64,000 bases of DNA from Triticum aestivum (GCF_018294505.1 NC_057812.1:63292893-63356892); one strand, 5' to 3'. Numbered from the stretch's first letter, positions 1 through 12,100 are shown. A program made the numbers and translations. Notes: a model not told the origin generated them from the sequence alone.

Positions 1-2
1 TT

Positions 3-2479
3 CATCCTAGTCCACCAGAACCTCTGGCGTAGGTCCTGATACATCTTAGTACTACCGGGATGAATGGTGAGAGGGGATTCATGAGCCTCCTTAAGGATCA
101 ATCGCCTCAGGTTTCGCACTTTGGGAACCACTAGTCGATTCCCGAAGTATACGACCCCTTGATCATTAATGGAGAAACAATTCGCAACTCCTTTCTGGAT
201 GTTTCTCTTGATGCGGGAAATTCCCGGATCTACCTTCTGTGCTTTGATAATCTGATCCGTAAGGGTAGGTTTTGCCACCAAGGTGGAAAGAAAACCTTGA
301 GGTACAATGTGAAGGTTAAGCTTCCGAAATTCCTCATGGAGAAGCGGTTGACTTTGTTGTAACATCAGGTTGTTACAATAAGATTTACGACTTAGCGCAT
401 CAGCCATGACTTTGGCTTTCCCTGGGGTGTAGGTTATTCCTAAGTCGAAGTCTGTGATCAATTCAACCCAACGTCTTTGCCTGAGATTTAGATCCGGTTG
501 GGTGAAAATGTACTTCAGACTTTGGTGATCAGTGAATATTTCGCAGCAGTTACCGAGGAGGTAATGTCGCCAGGTTTTAAGTGCATAGACTACAGCTGCA
601 AGCTCTAGATCATGAGTGGGATAATTCTCCTCATGTGGGTGCAATTGCCGTGAAGCGTAGGCAATTACGTGTCGATCTTGCATGAGAATGCAACCTAGTC
701 CTTGTCGCGAGGCGTCGCAGTAGATAACAAAGTCCTTGGAGAAGTCTGGCGGTACCAGTACGGGAGCAGAGGTCAGGCGTCTTTTCAGTTCCTGAAAGCT
801 GTGCTCACATTGTGGAGTCCATTCGAACTTCTTATCTTTCTTGAGGAGTTCGGTTAGAGGTTTAGCAACCTTGGAGAAGTTCTCGACAAAGCGACGACAA
901 TAGCTCGCTAAGCCCAGAAAACTCCGAACTTGCTTGACCGATTCAGGGTCCAGTTAAGGACGGCTTGAACTCGCTCAGGGTTAACAGCAATACCTTTACC
1001 AGATATTACATGACCCAGATAGGTCACTTCTGACAACCAGAATTCACATTTAGAAAATTTGGCATAAAGGCGATGCTCTCGAAGTTTCTTCAACACTAGC
1101 CTTAGATGTTCGGCATGTTCTTCCTCGTTCTTGGAGTAGATGAGTATATCATCGAGGTAAACCACGACGAATTTATCCAAATACTCCATGAAGATTGAGT
1201 TCATTAACCGAGAAAAGGTGGCTGGAGCGTTGGTTAACCCGAAGGACATGACGGTGTACTCGTATTGGCCATAACGAGTAACAAAGGCCGTTTTAGGAAT
1301 GTCCCCATTTCTGATTTTGATTTGATGGTAGCCCAACCTCAAATCCATCTTGGAGAAGACTGAGGATCCAGCGAGCTGATCATACAGGTCGTTGATCCTG
1401 GGAAGCGGATATTTGTTCTTGATTGTGACCAAATTGACAGGTCGGTAATCTACAACCATTCGGTCCGTACCATCCTTCTTCTTGACGAAAAGGACGGGGC
1501 AGGCCCACGGAGATGAACTAGGGCGGATGAAACCCTTTTTCAAGGACTCATCGAGTTGTTTCTTAAGCTCGGCTAGTTCTAGTGGTGCCATCTTATAAGG
1601 TCTTCTAGCAATCGGAACGGTTCCTGGAATGAGGTCTATTACGAACTCAACATCCCTGTCAGGTGGAACACCTGGCAATTCCTCTGGAAAGACATCCGGG
1701 AAGTCACGGACTACCGGAACGTCCTCAAGGTCTGGCAAAGGGCTGGCGTTAAGAGAATATAATTGTCGCTTGGCTATTCGGGTCAAGACATTGACTATCT
1801 TCCCCGAAGGATGGGTGAGTTGAACAGTCCTAGAGAAGCAATCAATTTTGGCTTGATGAGCTGACATCCAGTCCATACCCAGAATGATATTAATATCTGA
1901 AGATTTAAGGGCTATCAAAGACGCGAGGAAAACAAGTCTGTCGACTTGGATTTCATTTCCATGGCTTACCCTAGAAGTTTGCCATTTGGATCCCGGAGTT
2001 TGAATTACCATAGAGGTTGGCATATCACCGAATGCGACGTTATGCAAGCGAGCATAGTTTTCAGATATAAAAGAATGAGAGGCTCCTGTATCGAAAAGAA
2101 CAGATGCCGGGTGGCAATTAACAAGAAGCGTACCGAGAACGACGTTGGGATCCTCTTGAGCTTCTTCGGCAGAGATACAGTTGACATGGCCACGTGAAGC
2201 GGTGACCGGCTTGGTGTGGAATATTTTTCCTGTCGGCTTGCCACGGCCAACAGCTTTAGCAGACTGGTTGGGGTTGGTCTGGGGACACTCACGCATATAG
2301 TGACCAGATTCCCCACACTTGAAACAAGTCACGGAGCTGGTACGTCGAGGAGCATTGTTGGTTGGACCCCCATAGGGCTTGGCCGGTGCAGACTGTTGAA
2401 CGGGGCGAGGCGCCTGGAAGGATGGCCTCGGTGTGAACCTGGGTGGCAGGGCGGTGTTGGGTACCCACACGCGGCGCTT
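3..2479 (-). pseudogene. Gypsy pol polyprotein: zinc knuckle, protease, reverse transcriptase, RNase H, start of integrase
   Basis: Would encode the enzymes for reverse transcription and integration. The first frame (2479-908) shows a CCHC zinc knuckle ([14 protein letters not shown]), an aspartic protease site ([11 protein letters not shown]), then reverse transcriptase with the catalytic YLDD ([13 protein letters not shown]). Just after the reverse transcriptase, near 945-950, a one-base deletion shifts the frame. In the shifted frame the strand is open without a stop to the window edge. It shows an RNase H block ([12 protein letters not shown], then ADALSRKS) and the start of the integrase zinc-binding domain near 1-150. 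The frame is continuous with the downstream part of gag except for a TAG at 2480-2482. The rest of integrase and the chromodomain, if any, are outside the window. Not functional as it stands. Confidence 0.9.
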
Positions 2480-3246
2480 CTAAGGACCAGCACCGGATGA
2501 GGAACCCATATCCCGGCCATGCTTGCGTGTTGCGTCATAGTCAGTCTGACCAGTTTCAGCACTGATGGCTTTGTTGACAAGTTTCTGAAAAGATGTGCAC
2601 TCATGCAGACGGAGGTCACGACGAGGCTCAGGACTAAGTCCCTTACGGAACCTTGCTTGCTTCTTGGCATCAGTAGACACTTCCTCAGTTGCATATCGTG
2701 CAAGATTACCAAACTCCCTGCTGTAAGCATCCACAGAAAGTCGGCCTTGGGTGAAACTGCAAAATTCTTCACGTTTACGGTCCATGAGACCCTCCGGAAT
2801 GTGATGTTCACGGAAAGCCTCACTGAGCTCAGCCCAAGTAGTGACATGGCCCGCTGGGCGCATAGCTCCATAATTCTCCCACCATAGACTGGGGGGCCTT
2901 CAAGATGATATGCAGCAAAGGTGACCTTGTCAGCCTCAGCTACTAGCGCGGAACACAGCTTGTGAGAGATACTGCGAAGCCAGTCATCAGCGTCGAGAGG
3001 CTCGACGGAGTGGTGGAACGTGGGTGGATGCAATTTGATAAAATCACTGAGTGACACCACGTTAGTCCTCTGATGGTGTGTTGTATTCTGTTCAATACGC
3101 TCCAACAAACGGTTGGTCTCCCGCTTGTTTCTCTCAGCTTCCATCATAACCTCGGCTAGTGAAGGAGGATGAGGCAGATTTTCATTCCTGCCTTCACTGC
3201 CTTTGGCCTGCTCTTGAGAAGCAGGGTTAGCGCGCGTGTTGACCAT
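2480..3246 (-). pseudogene. Gypsy gag (capsid) with frameshift and terminal nonsense codon
   Basis: Capsid protein of the retrotransposon. The start chosen is the ATG at 3246-3244 (MVNTRANPASQ), a typical start for plant Gypsy gag. The first frame gives an acidic/coiled N-terminus and the beginning of the retrotransposon gag domain (DADDWLRSISHKL, AAYHLEGPP). Near 2885-2890 a one-base change shifts the reading frame. The domain then continues in the next frame (HVTTWAELSEAFREH, LARYATEE) down to TAG at 2482-2480. That TAG lies only a few dozen codons before the zinc knuckle and in the same frame, so it is probably a CAG-to-TAG mutation rather than the natural end of gag. The zinc knuckle therefore sits downstream of a premature stop. 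Confidence 0.85.
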
Positions 3247-3590
3247 CCTAGGTAAGCAAGACAATGATTTAGTCAGAATGATAAAATTCCGACATAGGAT
3301 ACAGAATGTAAGGAATAACTCGGAATGCAAGATGATCATCCGTATGACATGGTAAATACAGAAACTGCTTCTTTTATTCCATCGTCATACACACCATACA
3401 GGGTTTAGTACAAGACCAAACAAAGTACTATTACGGTGAGAAAAAGGATTACATCTCATCGGAGGCATCCCAAGCTCCTATACATTATTTTTCTACACCT
3501 CCAGAAAGAGTACAAACTAGGTCATATCCCATGAGTCACGCGGGACGATAGACGACACAGCTAGTGCGAACTAGTGACACTACCACTAAC

Positions 3591-4364
3591 TCAGAACGAT
3601 CCGTAGTAGTCCTCGTAGAAGTCACCTCCATAGCCTGGAAGCTCAACATGATCATCCGGAAACAGACGATCTCGCGGAGCTTGTGGACCATAGGGGCTAG
3701 GATGAGGCGTTGGACCAACAGACGGTGGCCTGCGGGGACCGCGAGGTGGGGTGATGCCTCCTACATCACGCCAAACCATCACGTCCGACAGAGCAGATCT
3801 CACAGGATAGAGATCGCGCATATCTGAATATCCAGCTTGCACCGCCGGTGCGAACCGAGTCAAAGTGGCCCAGTGGTCAGCACGGGTATTGAAGAGCTCT
3901 AACCTCAAGGCCCGATTTTCACGGTCCTTATCCTCGAGCATCTCAGCAGTGGTGCGAGTCCGTGAATCCTCCTGGGTGGGGTCAGCATAGATAGCCTGGA
4001 GATACCCTTGTGCTCCCGGAAGTGATCCTGGCATATACCGGAAATCAGAGTCCCGAAATAGACCAGATCTGACTCGCATAATGGTCATCATAGAGTAGGC
4101 GGCGTCCTGCACAGCCATCTCAATAGTAACCCCGAGTCCATAGGAGCAGTGAAGAGGCTCGGTGGATCCAGGATAAGATGGAAATATCCTGACAGTGCAG
4201 AGATACTGGCTTTGATTAGAGTCTCGGAATTGCTCTTCGACCGTGTACTCGGGATACCAGCGGTATCCAGCCTCAGTCATTACCCTGACCAACTTGGCAG
4301 TATGGCCGGGTACATCTAGGCATCGAGTCAGGCGAACCACTTGATTGAGGTCACGAGTGGCCAT
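3591..4364 (-). CDS. accessory ORF upstream of gag in the Gypsy element, unknown function
   Basis: An intact reading frame between the 5' LTR and gag on the coding strand of the element. I start it at MATRDLNQVV (4364). The preceding bases read ...TTTCAG, so the start may follow a splice acceptor. About 257 residues. The middle (roughly residues 30-105) contains PEYTVEEQ, then YLCTVRI, then GLGVTIEMAVQDAAYSMM, a pattern suggestive of a double-stranded-RNA-binding fold. This is followed by a helical part rich in E and R (AEMLEDKDRENRALRLEL) and a Pro/Gly-rich tail ending in acidic/aromatic residues (GGDFYEDYYGSF). It is open while gag and pol next to it are broken. Whether it is translated separately or spliced to gag cannot be told from the sequence. 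Function is unknown; the dsRNA-binding idea is inference only. Confidence 0.6.
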   Translation of the reverse strand: MATRDLNQVVRLTRCLDVPGHTAKLVRVMTEAGYRWYPEYTVEEQFRDSNQSQYLCTVRIFPSYPGSTEPLHCSYGLGVTIEMAVQDAAYSMMTIMRVRSGLFRDSDFRYMPGSLPGAQGYLQAIYADPTQEDSRTRTTAEMLEDKDRENRALRLELFNTRADHWATLTRFAPAVQAGYSDMRDLYPVRSALSDVMVWRDVGGITPPRGPRRPPSVGPTPHPSPYGPQAPRDRLFPDDHVELPGYGGDFYEDYYGSF

Positions 4365-4788
4365 CTGAAAGCACAATCATAATGCAAAGGCATTAGAATT
4401 TCTAGCAAAATTTTGGCAGCATAACAGCTGTAAATGCTCAAAAAGGATTTTGAGACATTTGACAAAGGATTTCGTACACACTCAACATCATCATATCAAA
4501 GTTCTGAATCCATTCTAACAACATAATATGGTAGAAGAACTGAACTAGGCTTGTATCCAACAAACTTATAAGGTACTACTGAGTAGTAACACGTGATCCT
4601 GATAGAGAGAATAGATCCTAATTCCTTAACCCCCGGTGGAAGAATGGACTGACTCAGATCAGAATGTCATAAGATAAAGGAGTAAAAGAGCCTTACGTTC
4701 GAACCCACAAACAATTCCCCTACATATAACTAAAGAATTTCTAGACTCAACATCGACCAGTTTGGCTTGGAGAACCTACAGGCAGTCC

Positions 4789-4802
4789 GGCTCTGATGCC
4801 AA
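4789..4802 (-). other. Gypsy primer binding site
   Basis: On the minus strand this reads TTGGCATCAGAGCC, close to the TGGTATCAGAGCC site complementary to initiator methionine tRNA that primes many plant LTR retrotransposons. It lies a few bases inside the 5' LTR end, as expected, and fixes both the orientation and the inner LTR boundary. Confidence 0.85.
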
Positions 4803-7318
4803 CGCTGTCAGGACCCCGACTCGATGTCACATCGATCTAGCCGGTAACACCTCATATCACTTTGCGGCCTCACGCACGGTATCCCCACGGGTGTCGCCTT
4901 ACCTTTGCCCGGGACCGTTTGCGCCTTTTGGCTCACGTATATGATAGTGTCGCTAGCATCCATATGATAAAGAGCCCGGGCTGACATGACTAGTCGTAAA
5001 CCCAAAGTGGCACAGACTTACAGGGACAGGCATCCATGACCCAGCTTCGAACGTGTCGGTCATCAGCAAGTGGGTCCGGGCTGTAGCACTGGGCTAGCAG
5101 GACTCCAGTAAACCGGGCTGTAGCGGGCTAACAGGACTCCGGTACTCAAAGCGTGACATTTCCCCGAAGGGACAGACACCGGAACGAAGAAGGACACATG
5201 CCGGCCAGCCTAAGTGTTCCAGAGCAGTAGCAAGCTACCATGGCTCAGCGGTAACACTAGGAGACATTTCCCGGTAAGAGAGGCTACTAAGGATAAACAA
5301 CTAGATGGTCAGATCCCACACATACCAAGCATTTCAATCATACACACAATATGCTCGATATGTGCAAATACAACGAAGCATCACAACATGACTCTACGAC
5401 ACAAGTACTTTATTTAAGGCTCAGGGAGCCATACATAACATACACAAAGGTACGGGTCTCACGACCCAACATACAAGTCATACAGTCATACAAACCAGCA
5501 GCGGAAGTAACTTGTCTGAGTACAGACAACTAGTAAAATAAAAGAGGCTTGGAAAGCCTAGCTATACTACATGGTCCTTCACAAGCTCAGGGTCACCACC
5601 TGGGTCTTTAGCCTACTCGTTGATGTCAACGTCTACATAGAACCCATCAGAAGGGGTTGCAGCGTCTTCTGTAAAAATGTAAATTATAGCAACATGAGTA
5701 CAAAGGTACTCAGCAAGACTTACATCAGATCCTACATACATGCATAGTATCAAGAAGGGTTGGTGGAGTTATTGCAGCAAGCCAGCTTTGACTCTTGGCT
5801 AGGCTATCCTACGATACTTCAACTTGAAAAGGTTTTGCGCACACGAGTCCACTACTCACCACTTCAATACACTACCGAGGATCCACCTCCGTCTTCCTAC
5901 GGAAGAGCCATCCTCGGCACTCACACTTATCTTGAGGCTTTTAGTAGTTTCCATTTACTTGTCTATGAACTGTATAGGCAACCAAGTAGTCCTTTACCGC
6001 GGACGCGGCTATTCGAATAGATTATGATAACCCTGCAGGGGTGTACTTCTTCATACACGCTCTCACCACTTACCGTCGTTTACACGACATGTACTCGGCA
6101 ACCTTCAAGCGGAAGCCCAACGTGGGTGTCGGCCACGACCTACCTAACCACCTAAGCCTCCAGTCCAGGTTTATCGCCTATCCAGGTTCCATCCGCAGGG
6201 AGTCCGGCCGAGGTTTCCCATACGGCCCCGAACGATGTGAACAGGGTTCCCGAGATACCTAACGGGTATTCGGTACACCGTGCCACGTACCTACCGCATC
6301 ACAGCCCACCCCTACGGTCAGCGCTGTCCACGGCCTCCAGTAGGCTACAAACACCAGAAACTACTTGCAACTCCTGGACGGAGAACTAGGGTGAATAAGA
6401 AGCCGAGAGGGTCCATTGGTTTCGGGCCCAATGCATGGTAGTAGTTGATTCTTAAATCACACATACAGATCTTAGTGCTTAAGGTCGGCTTCAATGAAAC
6501 AACCCACCATGTACTCCTACATGGCCTCTCATCGATACCTTTACCAAATCGTGTTCACCACACCACTCTCATTACCGACATAAACATTTCACTCTAGCCA
6601 TCACCCAGATGAACCAGACCTGACACGACTCTAAGCATAGCAGGCATAGCAAGGTAGGATCAACACATACATATGGCTCAATCAACTCCTACACATGCTA
6701 GTGGGTTTCATCTAGTTACTGTGGCAATGACAGGTCATGCAGAGGAAATGGGTTCAACTACCGTAGCACACAGCAGTTTGAAACGCGTTGTCTTAATGCA
6801 GTAAAAAAGAGCAGGAGCGAGAACATGGGATTGTATCGATATGATCAAATGGTTGGTTGCTTGCCTGATGGTTCGATGCACTGATACGGTTCTTTGTTAG
6901 GGTAATCACGGTACTCCTCGGAGGCAGAACCTGTCGCAAAGGACACCGATACACAACCATCACCAAACAATGTGCAACAATATGATGCATGCATGAAACA
7001 TGGCAATATGAGTGTGTTGGGCTAATGCAACTAAAACCAGAAGGGTTTGAACAAATTTGAATCAAAGATTCAAATTTCAAACTCAAACATGGCCTTTTAA
7101 AGTGCTTTTCCTTGTTCTGCTTAAAACATCAATTTAACTTGTTTGATCATGCATGAAAATAGTACAGATGGATAGATTGGATTTTTCTGATCATTTTTCA
7201 TATATAATTTGTCCAATTTGGAGTTACAGAATAAAAGTTATGAATTTTTGAAGTTTAAATTATATTTTGGAATTTCCTGATTTAAATTAAATCCAGAAAA
7301 TCAATTACTGTGTCAGCC

Positions 7319-7337
7319 TGACGTCAGTGTGACGTCA
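7319..7337. promoter_or_regulatory. two TGACGTCA palindromes in the Gypsy LTR
   Basis: Two perfect TGACGTCA palindromes (7319-7326 and 7330-7337) lie three bases apart. TGACGTCA is the classic target of bZIP factors (CRE / as-1-like sites). They lie about 1.5 kb inside the LTR from its 5' end at 8875, on the leader-side flank of the GC-rich block. A role in transcription of the element is plausible but not shown. Confidence 0.5.
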
Positions 7338-7439
7338 GCAGGTCAACGGAACAGGTCTGGGTCAAACCTGACAGTGGGTCCCGCATGTCAGGGTGATTAT
7401 TTTAATTAAAATTTAATTAAATCTAATCCTGTTTAATTA

Positions 7440-8430
7440 ACAGGGCTGGGCCCCACCTGTCATTGACTCAGGGGAGTCAACCAGGGCCCACCCGTGGTCA
7501 AAGTCAAAGCCAGCGACGCCGGCGTTTAGCCGCCGGCGAGCCCGACGCGGCGGCGGGAGTGGTTTTGGCAATTTCGGCCACCAAATGGGCCGCGGAGACC
7601 ACCGGAGTGGAGCTGAGGACAAACCGCAGCTCTTGGCGGAGTCCGTTGGGGTGGGGGTGGCCGGAGTTGGCGCCGGCGACGACTTTGGCGGCCACCGGGG
7701 TTCGGTCGAAGATGAACTTGGCGCTAGAGGGGTCGGTGAGGCTCGTGGAGTGGCTAGCTAGGTGCTGCGGGACTCGGTGAGTAAGATGGACACCATCTTG
7801 TGGCCGGAGTGTGGCCGAAAGCACGTCGGCGACGAGATCCGCGGCGGTGGGGGCGTGTGATCCTCGTGCGGTGGCTACACGGCTCAGGAATGAGAGAGAG
7901 AGGGTCGAAGGAGTAGCTAGGCTCACAGCGCTCCCGTAGAGGCCACCGGCGAGGTCGGGGACGAGCTGAGGCAGCGACGGCGTTGAAGGGGATCTCCGGC
8001 GACGGTGAGCTCGGGCGAGGTCGGTGCGGTGGTCTCGGGCCGCACGAGCACACGGGGCTCGGCTAGCTCGATGAAGTAGAGGACGGCGGAGCTTCTGGAC
8101 AGGGTGGCGCGGCGTGGAGACGACGGGGAGCATGGCTACGGCGATGGTGCGGCGACGGTGGCGTCGGCCATGGCGTGGGAGCGCGAGGGAGAGGAACTGG
8201 GGGCGAATGGAGGTGTCCAGGAGGGTCGGGGCGCGACGTGGAGCTCGTCCAGGCCATCAGGGCGGCGAGAGGGGGAGGCAGGGCGGCGTGCAGCTGCGTG
8301 GCGAGCTGCGGTGCCGCCGCCGAGCACCTTGGCTGCCTGCCTGGCAAGCCAAGCAGCTCGCTGGAGCGGTGGCCGGGCTGGGCCGGCCAGGTGGGCTGGC
8401 TGGTGGGCCTGTGGTGGCGCCAGGTAAGTT
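7440..8430. other. GC-rich, CpG-rich block inside the Gypsy LTR
   Basis: This ~1-kb stretch is strongly enriched in CGG, GGC and CGAG motifs, unlike the AT-rich LTR sequence on both sides. Several overlapping frames on both strands are open here, but all are low-complexity (Ala, Arg, Pro, Ser) and none resembles a known domain. On the coding strand of the element it lies in the first quarter of the LTR, where promoter and leader sequence are expected. It may be a promoter-associated island or captured 5' gene sequence; I cannot decide. Confidence 0.5.
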
Positions 8431-8879
8431 TTCCCTTTTTCTTTCTGTTTCTGTTCTTTTTTAATACTTCTGCAACTTTGTTGAATTAAATAAAATACTT
8501 AGGCAACTCCTAAAATCACCAAATTACTCCTGGTCCATAGTTGGATTATTTCCAACATGAAACATTTTAGTTTGGAGATATTTGAGCATTTAAATATTTT
8601 ATATAATTTTAAATGCCCAAATTCAAATATTTATGACTTAATTCAAAAACCCTAAGATGGCCTAGGAAAATGTGCACCACTTTTGGCAGAGGTTCTGAAC
8701 CAAGACAAAAATGATGGGCATTTTAGAAGGGCATTTCAGGTTCATTGAAAAGTTTTTTAGTAAACCCTAGTTGGTTTCAGAGGGGACTGGGGGTTCTGTC
8801 ATCCCCATTTCAAGTTTCTGATGAAAAAGTAGACATGATGCAACACTCTAATGCATGGCTAACTAGGATGTGACACTCG

Positions 8880-9057
8880 GCATCGATAAATCCTAAATGA
8901 TGAAAACTTAACTTGGCTTCTATTGGGTGCCTTGGTGTCGATGAGAACCTAAATGATGTACGCTTAGGCTTTTAGGGTGCCTCAGCGTCGACAAACCCTA
9001 AATGATAAAACCTTAGCTTTTAGGATGCCTCAGTGTCGACAAACCCTAAATGATGAG
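8880..9057. repeat. short tandem repeats in CACTA no. 1
   Basis: About three and a half diverged copies of a ~50-58-bp unit, each containing a version of TCGACAAACCCTAAATGATG followed by a CTTAGCTTTTAGGGTGCCTC-like stretch. Direct repeats of this kind occur in the non-coding parts of grass CACTA elements. The Gypsy insertion point lies in the first visible copy. Confidence 0.75.
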
Positions 9058-9151
9058 ACCATGATCTTGTTCCTTGACAATAACCAACTTTTTGACCAAA
9101 CTTTTTTCCTATTTAGAGTGAAACAAGGCCCACAACGATGAGGCTGGCGGT

Positions 9152-12100
9152 GTGGGTGACAAGCAATTCTGGGAGCTGTCCCAGGAGTTGGAGGAAGAAC
9201 CTCACCGCTATGAGGACACCGCGGAAGACACCGATCCTCACTACACAACCCCTAGTGGCGTCGGGGATAACACCACTGATGATGGCGCCGCGGATGCCTC
9301 CACTGATGATGGCGGCACACGCACAGATGGCAGCCAACCGAAGAGGCAACGGAAGGACCGGCGCCCGAACGTGCTCGGCACCATCAGGGAGGAATTTACT
9401 GAAGTGAACTCCGACGGGCATCCGACGGCGCCCAAACACGTAGTCAAGGGGTACTCGGTTTAGCTCGGGTGCATTCTTCGGAGCACCGCCTCGATCAACA
9501 CCGAGAACCTAAGGCATAAGGACCGAGGGAATTTGCGCAGCCTCCTCTTCATGAAGCTGCACGAACAATACAAGTTCCCCGCTGAGTTCGCAAACACATG
9601 CCTCTCGGGGAATAAAGTGAACGGTGCCGCCCTCACGAGGATGAGCACGGCCCTGTCTACTTGGAAAAGCACGGTGAAGGCAATGATTGACAAAGGTGAT
9701 AGTTATGAGAAGATCAAGGCGAAATATCCTTTGATTAGCGAAGATGACTACAAGGAGTTCAAGATCAAGTGCAAGAGCCCCGCAACCTCCGAATCAAGTC
9801 GGTGGGGGAAAGAAATGTGGCAGTTGAACTTAGGGGTCCACCAACTCGGTCCCGGCGGTTACAGAGTGGCGGAGCCTACATGGGACCGGGAGGACGCGGA
9901 GCGTGTCGAGCAAGGCCTGCCGCCCCGCTTCGAGAAATACCGTGACACGCAGACCAGGAACTTTCTCAGGGCCCGGTACAAGGAGGACCTGGTAACAAAG
10001 GAGCTTACCACAGATCCGAAGACCAAGGCGCTTGAGCTTGTTCTGGTAAGGAATATACCCCCGCGTAATTAGCTCCGTATGGTTGCATTCTAATTAATCC
10101 CCAATATTTCTAAATGCTTCACGTTCCTTCCGCAGGACAAAGAAAGTAGTAGCGCAGGGTCGTCTCAGAGCTCCCCATTCGACACCCCTTTGAATAGGGC
10201 GTTGAACGTAATGAAAAACAAGGATAAGCTCAGTAAGCCAACGTCAGCTGGTCGTGTGGCCGGAAAAGGCTTGTCCACAAAATGGTCGTCATACTATACC
10301 GCTGGTGGGCGAAAGGAGAAAAAGACCAGCTCAGAAAGCCAGTCGCGCGAGGTTGAAGCACTCAAGGCGCAAGTGGCGCGGATTCCAGAGATGGTCCAAG
10401 AGCAAGTGCAACAACAACTGGGATCGACGCTCACCAGCATTATGCCTACCTTGATTCATGGGATAACAACGTGGATTGCGGGTGGCCAACAGGGGCCGCC
10501 CCCGATTCACAGCTTCACGGCCAGCAACTCGCACAATGCGCAGGCGGCGCCATTGGTGTCTCCGACGGCGGCGGTATTGGTGTATCTGACGCCGGCATTG
10601 CAGCTTAATGCACCCGGGTGTACGCCGGCCGGCACCTCGCCAGCAAGCGGCCCCTCCGTCAGTTGCACGCCCGCCGTTGGCGGTGCCTCGAAATTAGCCG
10701 AGCTCGACGGCATCATGGTAACTAAGCCTCTCGGCCGAGGACTTCATCTCCTTGCCTTTGACTGGGCATCCCTGACGCCCTACATGTTTTCGCAGGGCGC
10801 CGCCGATGTTCCTTGCACTCTCCTACACTTCATGGGTGGTGAGTTGGTCGATGTCGCCAAGGGCAGAATCGTTCAACCGGGCAACCCCGTGTTACACGGT
10901 AATCCGATGCCACACACAATGTATAGGGTTGAAGTGGTTCGGGTGCTGCCAGGCTGCGACGAGCTATTACCTCCGATTCGACCCGCTGGGGCCGACGAAG
11001 AAGATGATATAACCCTCAGCACCTGTGTAAGTTGGCCCCTGCTTTGGCCGAAGAGCCAGATTCGTTTGGGGCGGGGGACACCACCCCACAGACAAGACCG
11101 CCAGTCGTGCCGGCGCCAAGCCATGGCAAGAATGCCGCAACACTACCGGACATGCCGGACATCCCTATGGCACAGGATCCAGACATGCATATGGCACAAG
11201 ATCCAGACGACGACGACGATGGTACATTTACCAACGTTGATAAGTACTTTGCCGAACATGGGTACGATGACGAGTTCTGCGGGCCTCCTTCTCAAGAACC
11301 CAACCAAGACGACCGCGATCTAGCTGGTACGTCGGAGAAACCCAGTTGCAGCAGGCGTCGTCTGGCGTTCAGTTCTCAGGAGACGCCTCGAGTTGCCGCC
11401 TTCACCGAGCCTCAGATTGCTGAGGTGCAAAATATTATCAGCCCCAACACGCTCAAGAAGGCGGTCTTTGAGCAGAACTCAGTCCCATTACAACAGATCA
11501 AGAAGAAGAGTCGGAAACGGCAGACTAGAAAGGGCGCCTGTGCGAGCCAGCCGGCACCGAGTACGATCCGTCCTCAGGACGGGCCACCGTGAGGATATCT
11601 CGAGGAGGGTGCATGTGGCGGGTAGGGCGATGCTACCGACAAATATGCTCAATGCTGCAACCGGTGCTATGCAGAGTCTGCACGACAGTGTTCTTTCTTT
11701 GGAGAAGCGGCGTCTAAGAGAGAATGATGTGGCATACCCGGTTTTCGTGGCCAAGGTGTCAGAGGGCAAGGGCTTTGTGGATAACGCCATCAGGGGATAT
11801 GATCATCATGCGGTTTGATGACATCTTCGCTATGTTTGACCTTCATCCGCTGCACTACACCTTCGTTCGGCTATATTCGCTGAGTATGGAGATGCGGATC
11901 ATTAGAGACAAGACCCCGGACATCGTGATCGTCGACCCCTTCTACATGCGTGCCAAGCTCTTGAGCAGCGCTAGGAACCGCCAAGTCGCGAGTTCACACC
12001 TCGAAGACGTAATTCTGGCAAACCCGGATAAGGATAACTTCCTTGTGGCTTACTTTCCTGAGTAAGTCATCCCTTAACCGCCCCGTAACATATGATTTCT

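Larger units (their letters stand above)
1..8875 (-). mobile_element. Ty3/Gypsy LTR retrotransposon, Tekay-like chromovirus, 3' part cut by window edge
   Basis: The element reads right to left: 5' LTR (8875-4806), primer binding site (4802-4789), leader (about 4788-4365), an accessory ORF (4364-3591), a short spacer (3590-3247), gag (3246-2480) and pol (2479 to the left edge). Order within pol is protease, reverse transcriptase, RNase H, integrase, which defines Ty3/Gypsy. The pol sequence resembles plant Tekay/Del chromoviruses; the exact family name was not checked. The 3' LTR lies outside the window. The right end is precise: the LTR ends TGACA at 8875 and ctcgg follows as the probable 5-bp target duplication. 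The flank at 8876 is internal CACTA sequence, so this element inserted into a CACTA transposon. Two frameshifts and one nonsense codon make it non-autonomous. Confidence 0.93.
4806..8875 (-). repeat. 5' LTR of the Gypsy element (4070 bp)
   Basis: Bounded by TGTCA on the left and TGACA on the right, a TG...CA LTR read on either strand, with the primer binding site directly inside. No long coding frame is convincing in it. Its U3-side part (about 7440-8430) is very GC-rich and gives many overlapping low-complexity reading frames that I treat as chance. The interior (about 5200-7300) is ordinary AT-balanced LTR sequence with nothing recognisable except the bZIP-type sites annotated separately. 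The matching 3' LTR is outside the window, so no age estimate is possible. Confidence 0.88.

Noticed and set aside
2480..2482. TAG between gag and zinc knuckle as a programmed readthrough signal
   Set aside because: It lies upstream of the zinc knuckle, which belongs to gag, and the element has two frameshifts as well. A simple nonsense mutation is more likely.
7437..8489. Many overlapping open frames of 60-200 codons in the GC-rich LTR block
   Set aside because: High GC content removes stop codons on all frames. The peptides are low-complexity and no domain is visible.
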